From Weissella confusa (GTDB lineage Bacteria > Bacillota > Bacilli > Lactobacillales > Lactobacillaceae), in NCBI GenBank assembly GCA_016466735.1, contig JAAOED010000016.1, positions 1 through 62,076 on the forward strand: a stretch of DNA of 62,076 nucleotides, written 5' to 3'. Position 1 is the first letter of the stretch; each line of letters opens with the position of its first letter. Position numbers and translations under genes: made by a program. Positions 48,961 through 59,091 of the stretch are shown here, in pieces. Below the pieces are notes generated by a model, which ran no database searches, was not told the DNA's origin, and worked only from the letters and a program-made list of their open reading frames with translations.

Positions 48961-51900
48961 GCGCGAGGACATTAAGAAGGTTTTGGTTATCGGTTCAGGA
49001 CCAATTGTCATTGGACAAGCGGCTGAATTTGACTACTCAGGCACGCAAGCAGCGATGTCATTGAAAGAAGAAGGTTATGAAGTCGTTTTGGTTAACTCAA
49101 ACCCAGCGACAATCATGACGGACACTGAGATGGCAGATAAGGTTTACATCGAGCCGTTGTCATTGGAATTCTTGGAACGCATTTTGCGAAAGGAACGTCC
49201 TGACGCCATCGTGCCAACGCTGGGTGGTCAGACTGGCTTGAATATGGCCAAGGATTTGTCTGAAGCGGGCATCTTGGATGAGTTGCACATCGAACTTTTG
49301 GGAACGAAGCTATCAGCCATTCAAGAAGCTGAAGATCGCGAAGAGTTTAAGGATTTGATGGATCGCTTGAATGAGCCGGTGCCCGAGTCAACGATTGCGA
49401 CGACAGTTGAAGAAGCGGTGGCGTTTGCTGACGAGCACGGTTACCCAGTGATTGTCCGTCCAGCCTACACGCTAGGTGGAACTGGTGGTGGTATTGCCAA
49501 CGACCATGCACAATTGGTTGAAATTTCAGCGAATGGATTGGAATTGTCACCGGTTACGCAAGTATTGATTGAACGTTCAATCGCCGGTTTCAAGGAAATT
49601 GAATTCGAAGTGATGCGTGATGCCGCTGACAACGCCTTGATTGTGGCTTCGATGGAAAACTTTGACCCAGTTGGGATTCACACAGGCGATTCAATCGTGG
49701 TTGCGCCGGTACAAACGTTGGCTGACCGCGAGTTACAAATGATGCGTGATGCGGCCTTGAAGATTATCCGCGCCTTGAAGATCGAGGGTGGTGTTAACAT
49801 CCAAATGGCCTTGGATCCTGAATCGTTTAAGTACTACATTATCGAGGTTAACCCACGTGTATCTCGTTCATCTGCTTTGGCGTCAAAGGCAACGGGTTAT
49901 CCAATTGCCAAGATGGCAGCCAAGATTGCGGTGGGATTGACGTTGGACGAAATTATTAACCCAGTAACGGGTACGACAATGGCTGAGTTCGAACCGGCTT
50001 TGGACTACGTTATCGTTAAGATTCCACGCTGGCCATTCGACAAGTTTGCAACAGCTGACCGTCGTTTGGGAACGCAAATGAAGGCAACTGGTGAAGTGAT
50101 GGCCATCGGTCGTAACATCGAGGAAGCCATGAACAAGGCCGTTCGTTCACTAGAAATTGGTGCAACGGGCTTGAACGACATCACGTTTGATAACACGACG
50201 GATGCGGATTTGCTAGATGCGTTGATGCCAGCGCGTGATGATCGTTTGTTCATGATTGCAGATTTGTTCCGCCGTGGTGTGTCAATTGATGATGTCCACA
50301 ACCGCACGAAGATTGATTATTTCTTCTTGGATAAGGTATTGCACTTGGTCGAGCTAGAACAAGCGTTGAAGCAAAACGTTGGGGATGCTGACACGCTTGA
50401 ATTGGCCAAGCGTAACGGGTTCGCAGATAAGACGATTGCTGGTTTCTGGGGCAAGACAGTCGCTGAAGTGCGCGCAATGCGCCAAGCGATGGGACTCCAA
50501 CCAGTCTACAAGATGGTTGATACGGTGGCGGCTGAGTTTGAATCACAAACGCCGTACTACTATTCAACTTATGAACAACAAAATGAATCAGTTGTAACGG
50601 ATAAGGAAAGCGTCCTCGTGTTGGGATCAGGCCCAATCCGTATCGGACAAGGTGTTGAATTTGATTATGCGACGGTGCACGCGGTAAAGGCGATTCAAGC
50701 GGCGGGCTACGAAGCTATTATCATGAATTCAAATCCAGAAACGGTTTCAACTGACTTCTCAGTTTCAGATAAGTTGTACTTCGAACCTTTGACGTTGGAA
50801 GATGTGATGAACGTGATTGATTTGGAGCAACCAAAGGGTGTTGTCGTGCAATTCGGTGGTCAAACGGCGATTAACCTGGCTGCACCACTTGCTGAACATG
50901 GCGTGCAAATTTTGGGAACGACGGTTGCGGACCTAGACCGAGCTGAAGATCGTGAAGAGTTTGACCAAGTTATTAAGCAACTTGGTTTGCCACAACCAGT
51001 TGGTAAGACAGCAACGACTGTGGCTGGCGCATTGGCTGCGGCGGATGAAGTTGGTTATCCAGTCCTAGTGCGTCCATCATACGTTTTGGGTGGTCGCGCC
51101 ATGGAAATTGTGACGAACCCAGACGAATTGACGGATTACATGGGACGTGCGGTGCAAGTCTCAAATGATCATCCGGTTTTGATTGACTCATATTTGATGG
51201 GTTCAGAAGCGGAAGTCGATGTTTTGTCAGATGGTGAAACGGTGATTATTCCTGGTGTCATGGAACACATTGAGCGTGCCGGGGTGCACTCAGGTGACTC
51301 AATGTCAGTTTATCCAGCCCAAACGCTTTCACAAAAGGTGAAGGATGAAATGGTGGCTGCGTCAATCGACTTGGCAAAGGCGATGAACACGGTCGGCTTG
51401 ATGAACGTCCAATTCGTTATTCACGAGGATACAGCATACGTTATCGAAGTTAATCCACGTGCCTCACGTACAGTGCCGTTCATTTCAAAGGTGACGCACT
51501 TGAAGTTAGCACAATTGGCAACGCGCGTAATGTTAGGTGAGCGATTGGCCGACATGGGCTTTGAAACGGGTGTCGTGCCTGAGCCGAAGACAGTTCACGT
51601 AAAGGCACCAATCTTCTCATTCACGAAGTTGCCAGATGTTGACTCATTGCTTGGACCAGAAATGAAGTCAACTGGCGAAGTGATGGGATCAGATTTAACG
51701 TTTGAAAAGGCATTGTACAAGGCGTTTGTGGCGTCAAACGTGAAGGTGCCAACGTTTGGTAACGTGCTGTTCACTGTTGCTGACGAAGACAAGGGTGAAG
51801 CCTTGTCCTTGGCACGTCGCTTCGATGACCTTGGGTTCCAATTGGTTGCCACGGCTGGAACGGGCGCTTTCTTCGCGCAGAACGGTTTGCGTGTTGAGGT

Positions 51901-52132
51901 GTTAGATAAGATTAGCGAAACTGATAACAATGCTGTTACGGCGATGCGTGAAGGTAAGCTACAAATCGTTGTGAACACCGCACGTCAAGACGGAACGACG
52001 ATGTCAGATGGTCGTTTGATTCGTAACGCAGCCATTGAAAATGCAGTGCCATTGTTTACGGCATTCGATACGGTGGCAGCCTTGTTGAGCGTTTTGGAAT
52101 CACAATCATTCGCTGTTACGCCAATGGACTAA
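48953..52132 (+). CDS. carB: Carbamoyl phosphate synthase, large subunit
   Basis: Two ATP-grasp halves make carbamoyl phosphate (1059 aa). Each half starts with a nucleotide loop ([19 protein letters not shown] and [18 protein letters not shown]), with ALGGTGGG-like and [22 protein letters not shown] motifs, and the C-terminal regulatory domain (about 930-1059) follows. ATG 48953 with GGGGGCGG lies inside the carA end. Full length. Confidence 0.97.
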   Translation: MPKREDIKKVLVIGSGPIVIGQAAEFDYSGTQAAMSLKEEGYEVVLVNSNPATIMTDTEMADKVYIEPLSLEFLERILRKERPDAIVPTLGGQTGLNMAKDLSEAGILDELHIELLGTKLSAIQEAEDREEFKDLMDRLNEPVPESTIATTVEEAVAFADEHGYPVIVRPAYTLGGTGGGIANDHAQLVEISANGLELSPVTQVLIERSIAGFKEIEFEVMRDAADNALIVASMENFDPVGIHTGDSIVVAPVQTLADRELQMMRDAALKIIRALKIEGGVNIQMALDPESFKYYIIEVNPRVSRSSALASKATGYPIAKMAAKIAVGLTLDEIINPVTGTTMAEFEPALDYVIVKIPRWPFDKFATADRRLGTQMKATGEVMAIGRNIEEAMNKAVRSLEIGATGLNDITFDNTTDADLLDALMPARDDRLFMIADLFRRGVSIDDVHNRTKIDYFFLDKVLHLVELEQALKQNVGDADTLELAKRNGFADKTIAGFWGKTVAEVRAMRQAMGLQPVYKMVDTVAAEFESQTPYYYSTYEQQNESVVTDKESVLVLGSGPIRIGQGVEFDYATVHAVKAIQAAGYEAIIMNSNPETVSTDFSVSDKLYFEPLTLEDVMNVIDLEQPKGVVVQFGGQTAINLAAPLAEHGVQILGTTVADLDRAEDREEFDQVIKQLGLPQPVGKTATTVAGALAAADEVGYPVLVRPSYVLGGRAMEIVTNPDELTDYMGRAVQVSNDHPVLIDSYLMGSEAEVDVLSDGETVIIPGVMEHIERAGVHSGDSMSVYPAQTLSQKVKDEMVAASIDLAKAMNTVGLMNVQFVIHEDTAYVIEVNPRASRTVPFISKVTHLKLAQLATRVMLGERLADMGFETGVVPEPKTVHVKAPIFSFTKLPDVDSLLGPEMKSTGEVMGSDLTFEKALYKAFVASNVKVPTFGNVLFTVADEDKGEALSLARRFDDLGFQLVATAGTGAFFAQNGLRVEVLDKISETDNNAVTAMREGKLQIVVNTARQDGTTMSDGRLIRNAAIENAVPLFTAFDTVAALLSVLESQSFAVTPMD

Positions 52133-52189
52133 CATAGATAAAATACCCGGCTACGGCTGGGATACATAAAGAAAGAGGGAGAATTTATC

Positions 52190-53161
52190 ATGGCTGAAGA
52201 TCGATTTGCAGTACAACTACCAGGTTTGGATTTGAAGAACCCATTCATGCCGTCATCAGGTTCCTTTTATTACGGGCTTAACCACATGAAGGATTTTGAT
52301 TTGAACAAGATGGGTGCGTTGGTGTTGAAGACCACAACGGTTGATGAACGTCGTGGTAACCCACAACCTTGGATTATCAATACCCGAGCCGGCATTATGA
52401 ATTCGGTTGGGTTGGCTAATCCGGGGATGGATAAGGTAGCAACTGAGATTCTGCCTGAGTTGGAAACGCAATTGCCAGACTTGCCAGTGATGATTTCAAT
52501 CGCCGGTGAGTCGGTGGCCGAGTATCGTACCTTGGCAAAGGTCTTTGATAAATTCGATTATATTAAGGCATTGGAGCTTAACTTGTCTTGCCCAAATGTT
52601 GATAAGGGTGGTATGGAATTTGGCGTTGATCCAGATAGCGCGGCTGAAGTTGTGGCTGCAGTTCGTGATGTCACGGATAAACCACTCTATGCCAAGCTAT
52701 CACCAAACGTTACTGACATTAAGCCAATTGCCAAGGCGGTTGAAACCGCTGGTGCCGACGGGTTGGTGTTGATTAACACGGTGGTGGGAATGAGTTTGGA
52801 CATTGCATCACGCCAAGTCCGTCTTTACCGTGGTACGGGTGGCATCTCGGGCGCATCAGTTCATCCAATTGCCGTCCGCATGGTGTGGGAAGCGGCGTCA
52901 GTTGTTGATATCCCAATCATTGGGGTTGGCGGTGTCCGCTCAATGGATGATGCCCTGGAATTGATGTTGGCCGGCGCATCAGCTGTGCAAATCGGCGCAA
53001 TGAATGCTGAGGACCCACTCTTCATCAGCAAGCTAGTAGATGAACTGCCAGCGGCTTTAGACAAATATAATTTTGCGTCGGTTCGTGAGATTCCGACAGC
53101 ACTACAGAAGTTCCCAGCACCTTTAACGGCGTGGGAAGCTAATCACCCAGGAGACAATTAA
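52190..53161 (+). CDS. pyrD: Dihydroorotate dehydrogenase, class 1
   Basis: FMN enzyme that oxidises dihydroorotate (323 aa). ELNLSCPNVDKGG holds the catalytic Cys of class 1 enzymes, with NTVVGMSLDI and GTGGISGASVHPIAVRM following. The sequence looks closer to class 1B, which normally needs PyrK, but no pyrK is in this operon. GAGGGAGA precedes the ATG. A small hairpin CCCGGC/GCTGGG lies between carB and pyrD. Confidence 0.92.
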   Translation: MAEDRFAVQLPGLDLKNPFMPSSGSFYYGLNHMKDFDLNKMGALVLKTTTVDERRGNPQPWIINTRAGIMNSVGLANPGMDKVATEILPELETQLPDLPVMISIAGESVAEYRTLAKVFDKFDYIKALELNLSCPNVDKGGMEFGVDPDSAAEVVAAVRDVTDKPLYAKLSPNVTDIKPIAKAVETAGADGLVLINTVVGMSLDIASRQVRLYRGTGGISGASVHPIAVRMVWEAASVVDIPIIGVGGVRSMDDALELMLAGASAVQIGAMNAEDPLFISKLVDELPAALDKYNFASVREIPTALQKFPAPLTAWEANHPGDN

Positions 53162-53164
53162 CCG

Positions 53165-53878
53165 ATGACAAAGCCAGTATTTATTGCCTTAGATTTCCCA
53201 GACGCCCAAACGATGTGGACGTTTTTGAATCAATTCCCGGCGGATGTCCGTCCAGCGGTTAAAGTGGGGATGGAGTTGTTCTACCGTGAAGGACCAGCCT
53301 TAGTTACCGCTTTGAAGGAACAAGGCTTTACCGTTTTTCTTGATTTGAAGCTTTACGACATTCCAAATACAGTGCAACAGGCAACGAAAAATGTTGCCCG
53401 CCTGGGTGTGGATTATTTGACGGTTCACGCGGCCGGTGGTGTGCGTATGCTCCAAGCGGCTAAGAATGGTGCGCAAGAAGGGGCCGACGCGGCCGGTGTA
53501 ACGGCACCAAAGTTGTTGGCCATCACACAACTGACTTCATTTTCTGAGGAAGAAATGCAGACAACTCAACTCGTGACGGTTCCAATGCGTGAATCAGTTA
53601 TCCACTTGGCGCAACTAGCGGCCGAAGCTGGTGTAGCAGGAACGATTTCATCAGCGTTCGAATCATCAGATATTCATGCGAACACGCCAGCTGGCTTCTT
53701 ATCAATTACGCCTGGTATCCGCCTTGCTGGGGATACGGTTGGTGATCAAAGCCGTGTTGTCACACCAGCACGGGCAGCCGAAATGGGCGCCGACGGTATT
53801 GTGGTTGGCCGTTCGATTACGCAGGCAACGGATCCAGTTGCTGCATATCAACTTATTGAAACAGAATTTAACGCTTAA
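53165..53878 (+). CDS. pyrF: Orotidine 5'-phosphate decarboxylase
   Basis: Makes UMP from OMP (237 aa). The catalytic network is FLDLKLYDIPNTV; DGIVVGRSIT closes the phosphate site. Starts 3 nt after pyrD. Confidence 0.97.
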   Translation: MTKPVFIALDFPDAQTMWTFLNQFPADVRPAVKVGMELFYREGPALVTALKEQGFTVFLDLKLYDIPNTVQQATKNVARLGVDYLTVHAAGGVRMLQAAKNGAQEGADAAGVTAPKLLAITQLTSFSEEEMQTTQLVTVPMRESVIHLAQLAAEAGVAGTISSAFESSDIHANTPAGFLSITPGIRLAGDTVGDQSRVVTPARAAEMGADGIVVGRSITQATDPVAAYQLIETEFNA

Positions 53879-53892
53879 AACGGAGAAGACTT

Positions 53893-54534
53893 ATGACAGA
53901 TTACAAAGCAGCAGTTGCCCAAGCCTTGTTGGATATCGAGGCTATTAAGCTACAACCAAACGATCCATTCACATGGGCGTCAGGTTTGAAGAGCCCAATT
54001 TATACGGATAACCGTAAGACGATTGCTTTCCCAAAGGTCCGCAAGTTGATTGCAAAGGGTTTGGCGAATTTGATTAAGCACGAGTACCCAGAAGTCGAAG
54101 TTATTGGTGGCGTGGCCACAGCCGGCATTCCACACGCAGCTTGGGTGGCAGCTGAACTTGAATTGCCAATGATTTACGTGCGCTCAAAGCCAAAGGATCA
54201 CGGCGCTGGTAAGCAAATCGAAGGTGAGCTAACGGCTGGTCAAAAGGTTGTCCTTATCGATGATTTGATTTCAACGGGTGGCTCAGTTTTGGGTGCCGTT
54301 GAAGCAACACGTCGTGAAGGCGGGGAAGTGTTGGGCGTTGTCTCAATTTTTTCATACGAACTACCAGCGGCTGATGAAAACTTCGCAGCAGCTGAGACAC
54401 CATTTGCTTCGTTGACGACTTACTCAGCTTTGATTGATGCAGCGATTGCGTCAGGTCAAGTAGATGATGCTGATTTGGAGACCCTACAAGCCTGGCGCCA
54501 AGACCCAAAGGCGTGGGGTGAAGCACGCGGATAA
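53893..54534 (+). CDS. pyrE: Orotate phosphoribosyltransferase
   Basis: Joins orotate and PRPP (213 aa). The PRPP loop is VVLIDDLISTGGS, and VRSKPKDHGAGKQIEG is the flexible catalytic loop. Last gene of the pyr operon; no intrinsic terminator is seen, and repeat element copy 2 begins 6 nt after the stop. Confidence 0.97.
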   Translation: MTDYKAAVAQALLDIEAIKLQPNDPFTWASGLKSPIYTDNRKTIAFPKVRKLIAKGLANLIKHEYPEVEVIGGVATAGIPHAAWVAAELELPMIYVRSKPKDHGAGKQIEGELTAGQKVVLIDDLISTGGSVLGAVEATRREGGEVLGVVSIFSYELPAADENFAAAETPFASLTTYSALIDAAIASGQVDDADLETLQAWRQDPKAWGEARG

Positions 54535-54539
54535 AGTTT

Positions 54540-55145
54540 GCGGTGTGTGTCGACGCGTTGCGTCGAGTGGCTGGGGGCTTCTTTTCACGCGGCTCTTATT
54601 CCTTCACAGGAGGCCGCCTGGTTTCCGCCGCGTGTCGAGACACGCTCTGGTCATGCCCCAATCGCTAAACGAGGAGTGTCAAAATAGTGGCGGGCGGAGT
54701 CCTGAGCAAGCTCGGTGCACCTTTACCCCTTGTAGCACTAAGCGGTAAAACCGCTAAGTGCTACTGCCACATATTTAGCCACTCCTCGTTCTATACGCGG
54801 GGCGCCCCCAGCCACGGCAGCCAAGATATTCTAGTCTGTTTGAGATTTACATCTACCGGAAACCAAATGGGTGAACGGTTTACCTTGATGTATTTTGGTG
54901 GATGAAAATCGAACAATTATAGTATTTCTCGGCCGCCGTGACCTGCCCCGCCGAGCGTATAGACCCAAGTGGACCTTGACCCGTGGGTGTGGGTTCTTAG
55001 CGGGTTTCCCGCTTAGAGCCACGAGGAGGTACAGGTGTACGCGCCATCGGCGTGGACGCCGCTCGCCACAGGTCATGGTCTACTTGGGTTAGCGAGCCTA
55101 AAGAAGGGGCAGGTCACTCCGACCGTAAGGGCGGACACAAACACC
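54540..55145. repeat. Palindromic repeat element, copy 2 (about 606 bp)
   Basis: Two modules face each other. Module A has end hairpin TCGACGCGTTGCGTCGA, outer stem GTGGCTGGGGGC (54567) with GCCCCCAGCCAC (54804), an ACGAGGAGTG/CACTCCTCGT stem and the inner hairpin CTAAGCGGTAAAACCGCTAAG. Module B, on the opposite strand, has the outer stem GTGACCTGCCCC (54938) with GGGGCAGGTCAC (55106), a CCCAAGTAGACC/GGTCCACTTGGG stem and CTAAGCGGGAAACCCGCTAAG-type inner hairpin. Equivalent stems differ in sequence but keep pairing. Short ORFs across it share VALSGK-type runs only because the hairpins are conserved. Confidence 0.83.
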
Positions 55146-55176
55146 AAACCTTTTTCGAAATTCCGAGTGTTTATAT

Positions 55177-55205
55177 TTGTAACCGCTTACAAGGTGCGTT
55201 ATTAT
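55177..55205 (+). promoter_or_regulatory. CcpA-controlled promoter (perfect cre)
   Basis: cre TGTAACCGCTTACA (55178-55191) overlaps -35 TTGTAA (55177-55182); a 17-bp spacer leads to -10 TATTAT (55200-55205). Confidence 0.82.
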
Positions 55206-55232
55206 AAACATGTACCAAAGGAAGAAAGGTAG

Positions 55233-55313
55233 ATGATAACTTTGGAAGAAACAATTATTTCAACCACATTAGTATCATCATCTACTGCAATCCATGCGGG
55301 CGTGTCACAGTAA
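55233..55313 (+). CDS. Possible 26-residue peptide in the CcpA-regulated unit
   Basis: ATG 55233 follows AGGAAGAAAGG, 28 nt from the -10 box. The peptide MITLEETIISTTLVSSSTAI continues for six residues to TAA at 55311-55313. It could be a functional small protein, a leader peptide, or the start of a lost gene. No family recognised. Confidence 0.4.
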   Translation: MITLEETIISTTLVSSSTAIHAGVSQ

Positions 55314-55656
55314 TGACGCAAGATAACAACACGTATCATTTTTAAGAGATAAACACATTAGTCATGATTTGACATCTCTTGCGATCATTAGCATCGGTTA
55401 CTTCGACGACGGACGATAATCCAGTGATGGATGTAAGCTTGTTCAGAGATTGGAGGCTGCTCCCGACACGGTTTGATGAAAATTTCAAATAGCTTGGATG
55501 CGGTAGAGATGAGACTATAGATTTGGTTGTGACCATACCTTAGCGACAGACAACTAAAGCTGCAGATTAGTTCTCTAAGGTGGTCCTTTTACAATTGAAT
55601 ACAGGGTGGCGGAGTAGCGCTTCCCTAGCTATGTGTCGCAAATCATAGCTGAAGTG

Positions 55657-55687
55657 ACCGCGGGCCAACGTGCCGGCGGTTTTTTTG
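55657..55687 (+). terminator. Terminator of the CcpA-regulated unit
   Basis: ACCGC pairs with GCGGT, and after one mismatch GGC with GCC, followed by seven T. Confidence 0.8.
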
Positions 55688-55798
55688 CGCACACAATAAG
55701 AAGATAAAAATTCACAAAGCTGTCACGACTACCTATCCCAAAAGCGGACGATTGTTGGTATCATGTAACATGAGACAAATTGTGAAAGGTGACAAATC

Positions 55799-57043
55799 AT
55801 GAATATCGGACTATTCACGGATACCTATTTCCCGCAGGTTTCCGGGGTTGCAACATCGATTCAAACGTTGCGACGTCAATTGGAAGCTAACGGACATAAG
55901 GTTTATATTTTTACGTCTACCGATCCGAAGGTAAAAAAGGGGACGCTTGAACCAAATATCTATCGTTTTGCAAGTTTGCCATTCGTTGGATTTAAGGATC
56001 GACGCATTACATATCGTGGTGCGATTCAGGCTGTTCAATTAGCTAAAAAACTACAACTTGATATCGTACACACACAAACTGAGTTTTCGCTCGGCGTAAT
56101 GGGGAAGTTTGTTGCACGTCAATTGAAGATTCCGGTTGTACATACGTTCCACACGAATTATGAAGACTACTTGCACTACATTGCCAACGGTAAGATTATT
56201 CGCCCAGGTAGTGTGGCTGTGATTGCTCGCAACTATATGGCGGGCATGACCGGCATTATTTCACCATCACGTCAGACCTACGATACGTTGATGAAGTATA
56301 AGGTGAAGGCACCGATTGAGATTATACCAACCGGTGTTAATGTGCTTCATTCACCTGCAGAAGATACTAGTGTTGTCCTACGTGAAAAATTAGGTCTTAA
56401 GCCAGAAACACCAGTGGTATTATCATTGGGACGCGTTGCTTTTGAAAAGAACCTTGATGATGCGCTATCAGTATTTGCTGAAGCCTTAGAAGAGGTGCCA
56501 GATGCGATGTTTATCATCGTTGGGGGTGGTCCAGCAATGGCGGCTTTGCAAGAGCACGTGTCAGCACTAGAGATTGACGACCATGTTATTTTTACTGGAG
56601 AGGTCAATCACAACGATGTTTACGGTTACTACAAGATGGGCGATGTCTTTGTTTCGGCCTCGGTTTCTGAAACGCAAGGGCTAACCTTCATCGAAGCAAT
56701 GACCGCTGACACACCAGTTGTTGCTATTCACAGTCCATATCTTGACACCATTGTTACTGATGAAAACATCGGTACATTGGTCGACGATAGTTTTGGGTTA
56801 CTTGAGCCGATGGTTATGTATCTGAAAGCCAAGGCAACGGGTGAAATGATTGGCAATCCTGAAACACGGGCAGCTGTGTTGCATGAGATTGACGAACGAA
56901 CATTTGGTAAACACGTCATTGATTTCTATGCAGAAGCGTTGGCTGTTTATCATGAAGAGGAGGATACGGAAGCTGCCGAAGCAAACGATGTGGAGTACTC
57001 AAAGACATTCCTGCTTCGGAATCCATTCCGACGAGATGATTAA
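55799..57043 (+). CDS. GT4 glycosyltransferase, probable diacylglycerol glucosyltransferase
   Basis: Retaining glycosyltransferase (414 aa). The N-terminal NIGLFTDTYFPQVSGVATSI and HTQTEFSLG/VVHTFHTNYEDY, plus the C-terminal sugar-nucleotide site SVSETQGLTFIEAM, match the enzymes that put the first glucose on diacylglycerol for lipoteichoic acid anchors (LafA-like). Context with a second transferase and ltaS fits. Overlaps the next gene by 1 nt. Confidence 0.85.
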   Translation: MNIGLFTDTYFPQVSGVATSIQTLRRQLEANGHKVYIFTSTDPKVKKGTLEPNIYRFASLPFVGFKDRRITYRGAIQAVQLAKKLQLDIVHTQTEFSLGVMGKFVARQLKIPVVHTFHTNYEDYLHYIANGKIIRPGSVAVIARNYMAGMTGIISPSRQTYDTLMKYKVKAPIEIIPTGVNVLHSPAEDTSVVLREKLGLKPETPVVLSLGRVAFEKNLDDALSVFAEALEEVPDAMFIIVGGGPAMAALQEHVSALEIDDHVIFTGEVNHNDVYGYYKMGDVFVSASVSETQGLTFIEAMTADTPVVAIHSPYLDTIVTDENIGTLVDDSFGLLEPMVMYLKAKATGEMIGNPETRAAVLHEIDERTFGKHVIDFYAEALAVYHEEEDTEAAEANDVEYSKTFLLRNPFRRDD

Positions 57044-58074
57044 TGATTAGAATTACGATGTTTTCTTCAGCTGAAACGGTACCTGGTCAAGGCGTCGGCT
57101 CAGCATATCGTGAGTTGATAAATTTGTTGACGGCACGGTTTAAAGATAAGTTTCAAGTCCGCATCAATAGTTTGGCGCCAGCTGACATTAGTCACTACCA
57201 CACCATTGATTTTTGGTTTTATTTGAACACATTCTTGCCTGGCCGTGGTCGTCGCATTGGATATGTTCACTTTTTACCTGAGACACTAGAGGGGTCAATT
57301 AACCTCCACTGGCCAGTTAAGAATATTTTTTATTGGTATGTGATGGCGTTTTATAAGCGTATGAATCACATTGTTGTTGTTAACCCAACGTTCATCGATA
57401 AACTGGTGGCGTTAGGGGTTAAGCGTGAAAAGGTGACGTATATTCCAAACTTTGTCACGAAGACGCAATTCCATCCGTTACCAGATGACCAAAAAATGGC
57501 GTTGCGAAAGCAATTTGGTATTGATCAAGATGCTTTTGTCGTCTTGGGCGTTGGCCAAATTCAAGAACGCAAAGGTATCTGGGATTTTATTGCCATGGCA
57601 AAAGATAATCCAGATTGGACGTTTGTTTGGGTTGGTGGATTCTCATTTGGGTCAATTACAGCTGGTTACGATGAGTTAAAAAAGGTTTTGAAAAACCCAC
57701 CGGCCAACCTAAAATTCCCAGGGATTGTTGACCGTGCAGTTATTAATGGTTATTACAATGTGGCGGATGTTTTCCTGTTACCAAGTTATACGGAGTTGTT
57801 CCCAATGTCTGCTTTGGAGGCATTTAGCACGGGGACGCCAACAGTCTTGCGTGATTTGGATTTGTACCGTGCCATTATCGATGGTTATTATCTCGCCGGT
57901 TCAGACCGTGAAGCGATGCAAGCACAATTAACAGCTTTGCACGATCAACCTGAACTGCGTGCTAAATTGTCAAAGCAGTCCTTAGCTGCGTCTGAACGTT
58001 ATTCTGCTGATTACGTGGCAGATATTTGGGAGAAATTCTATACCGAACAAGCGGGCTTGAAAAACAAGGGGTAA
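57043..58074 (+). CDS. GT4 glycosyltransferase, probable second glycolipid sugar transferase
   Basis: 343 aa. MFSSAETVPGQGVGSAYRELI is typical of the CpoA/LafB group, which adds the second hexose to monoglucosyl diacylglycerol. PSYTELFPMSALEAFSTGTP is the donor site with the conserved Glu. Membrane-associated by inference. Co-translated with the preceding gene. Confidence 0.82.
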   Translation: MIRITMFSSAETVPGQGVGSAYRELINLLTARFKDKFQVRINSLAPADISHYHTIDFWFYLNTFLPGRGRRIGYVHFLPETLEGSINLHWPVKNIFYWYVMAFYKRMNHIVVVNPTFIDKLVALGVKREKVTYIPNFVTKTQFHPLPDDQKMALRKQFGIDQDAFVVLGVGQIQERKGIWDFIAMAKDNPDWTFVWVGGFSFGSITAGYDELKKVLKNPPANLKFPGIVDRAVINGYYNVADVFLLPSYTELFPMSALEAFSTGTPTVLRDLDLYRAIIDGYYLAGSDREAMQAQLTALHDQPELRAKLSKQSLAASERYSADYVADIWEKFYTEQAGLKNKG

Positions 58075-58078
58075 GTCA

Positions 58079-59089
58079 ATGACGAGACGGAATGGCATTG
58101 TTTTTACCATCATGATGCTAATTGGTTTGGGGATTTTGTACTGGTCTTTCCGTAAGATTAGTTGGACACAATTTGCATCGGAAGTTAAAAACGCGAATTG
58201 GTGGTGGTTGATTGTCGCGGTTGGCGCGATGGTGGTCTATCTACTATTAGAGGCAGTTGTTGTTAAGATTTTTGTTGATGATGCCCATGAAAAGCTGAGT
58301 TGGCGTGATGCTATCCGAGTGCCGCTGGTTGAACAATTAGGGAATGGTATTACGCCATTCGCTACTGGTGGACAACCTATGCAAATGATTACCCTTGCAC
58401 AGGCTGGCATCGATCCTGGCCGTGCGGGTTCGATTTTGTTGATGAAGTTTGTGGTTTACCAAGGCATGATTGTTGTTAATTTTTTGATGGCGTTAACAAT
58501 TGGGTACCACTACATTGCTGATAAGCTACATGCGTGGGCTATCTTAGTATTATTTGGTTTTGTGATTCACTTAGCGGTGATTGTAGGGCTCTTGTTGGTT
58601 ATGTACTGGCCAATGTTGACCCGCACAATGGTCTTGTTAGTGTTTAAGCCAATTGGCTGGTTTAGGCCAGCAGTTGTTGAAAAATGGAAGGATGTCGTCG
58701 ATGAGAAGATTGATAATTTTCATCGCGAAAGTGTCCGCATGAGTCATGATTGGCCGGCGTTGGTCAAAGCAATTGTGGTCACATTTTTCCAAATGGCGGT
58801 GTACTACCTCATTCCATACTTTATCTTGTTGGGATTAGGCGTATCGCCAATTAATGTTATTTTGGTGACAGCCTTACACGTGCTGATTGTGATGGTGATT
58901 TCGTTGTTCCCAATCCCAGGCGGAACTGGGGGAGCGGAAGCTGGATTTGCAGTTTTATTCTCCCAATTCTTGCCATCTGCATCTGTATTGCTATTCGCCA
59001 TGATGATTTGGCGTTTGATTACCTACTACCTGGGGATGTTTGCAGGTATCGTTGCCTTTAATCTGAATGCAGCGAAGAGAAGGAAATAA
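58079..59089 (+). CDS. Flippase-like integral membrane protein (UPF0104/MprF N-domain type)
   Basis: About 8 membrane segments (336 aa) with GNGITPFATGGQPMQ and FPIPGGTGGAEAGF, motifs of the lysyl-phosphatidylglycerol-synthase transmembrane family. The soluble aminoacyl-transferase domain of MprF is absent, so it may move a lipid, perhaps the glycolipid made by the two preceding enzymes. That role is inference from order. Confidence 0.8.
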   Translation: MTRRNGIVFTIMMLIGLGILYWSFRKISWTQFASEVKNANWWWLIVAVGAMVVYLLLEAVVVKIFVDDAHEKLSWRDAIRVPLVEQLGNGITPFATGGQPMQMITLAQAGIDPGRAGSILLMKFVVYQGMIVVNFLMALTIGYHYIADKLHAWAILVLFGFVIHLAVIVGLLLVMYWPMLTRTMVLLVFKPIGWFRPAVVEKWKDVVDEKIDNFHRESVRMSHDWPALVKAIVVTFFQMAVYYLIPYFILLGLGVSPINVILVTALHVLIVMVISLFPIPGGTGGAEAGFAVLFSQFLPSASVLLFAMMIWRLITYYLGMFAGIVAFNLNAAKRRK

Positions 59090-59091
59090 AC

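Larger units (their letters stand above)
55206..55690 (+). ncRNA. Candidate structured CcpA-regulated RNA (about 480 nt)
   Basis: Lies between a cre-bearing promoter and an intrinsic terminator. Pairing segments are AAGAGAT/ATCTCTT (55344-55380), AGGG-GCG/CGC-CCCT (55603-55626) and AGCTATG/CATAGCT (55627-55650), before the terminator. No ORF above 26 codons fits. Not tmRNA, RNase P RNA, SRP RNA or a clear T-box. The unit is inferred from its signals; transcription is not shown. Confidence 0.5.

Noticed and set aside
54687-55076. Short ORFs in the palindromic elements with similar peptides on opposite strands
   Set aside because: The similarity comes from conserved hairpin sequence; no ribosome sites, and coding frames are not kept in copy 3.
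55320-55690. T-box leader, suggested by AGGGTGG near 55603 and CAGAGA-like sequence upstream
   Set aside because: The bases after AGGGTGG do not follow the T-box consensus, the segment folds as a plain hairpin, and the next gene is a glycosyltransferase.
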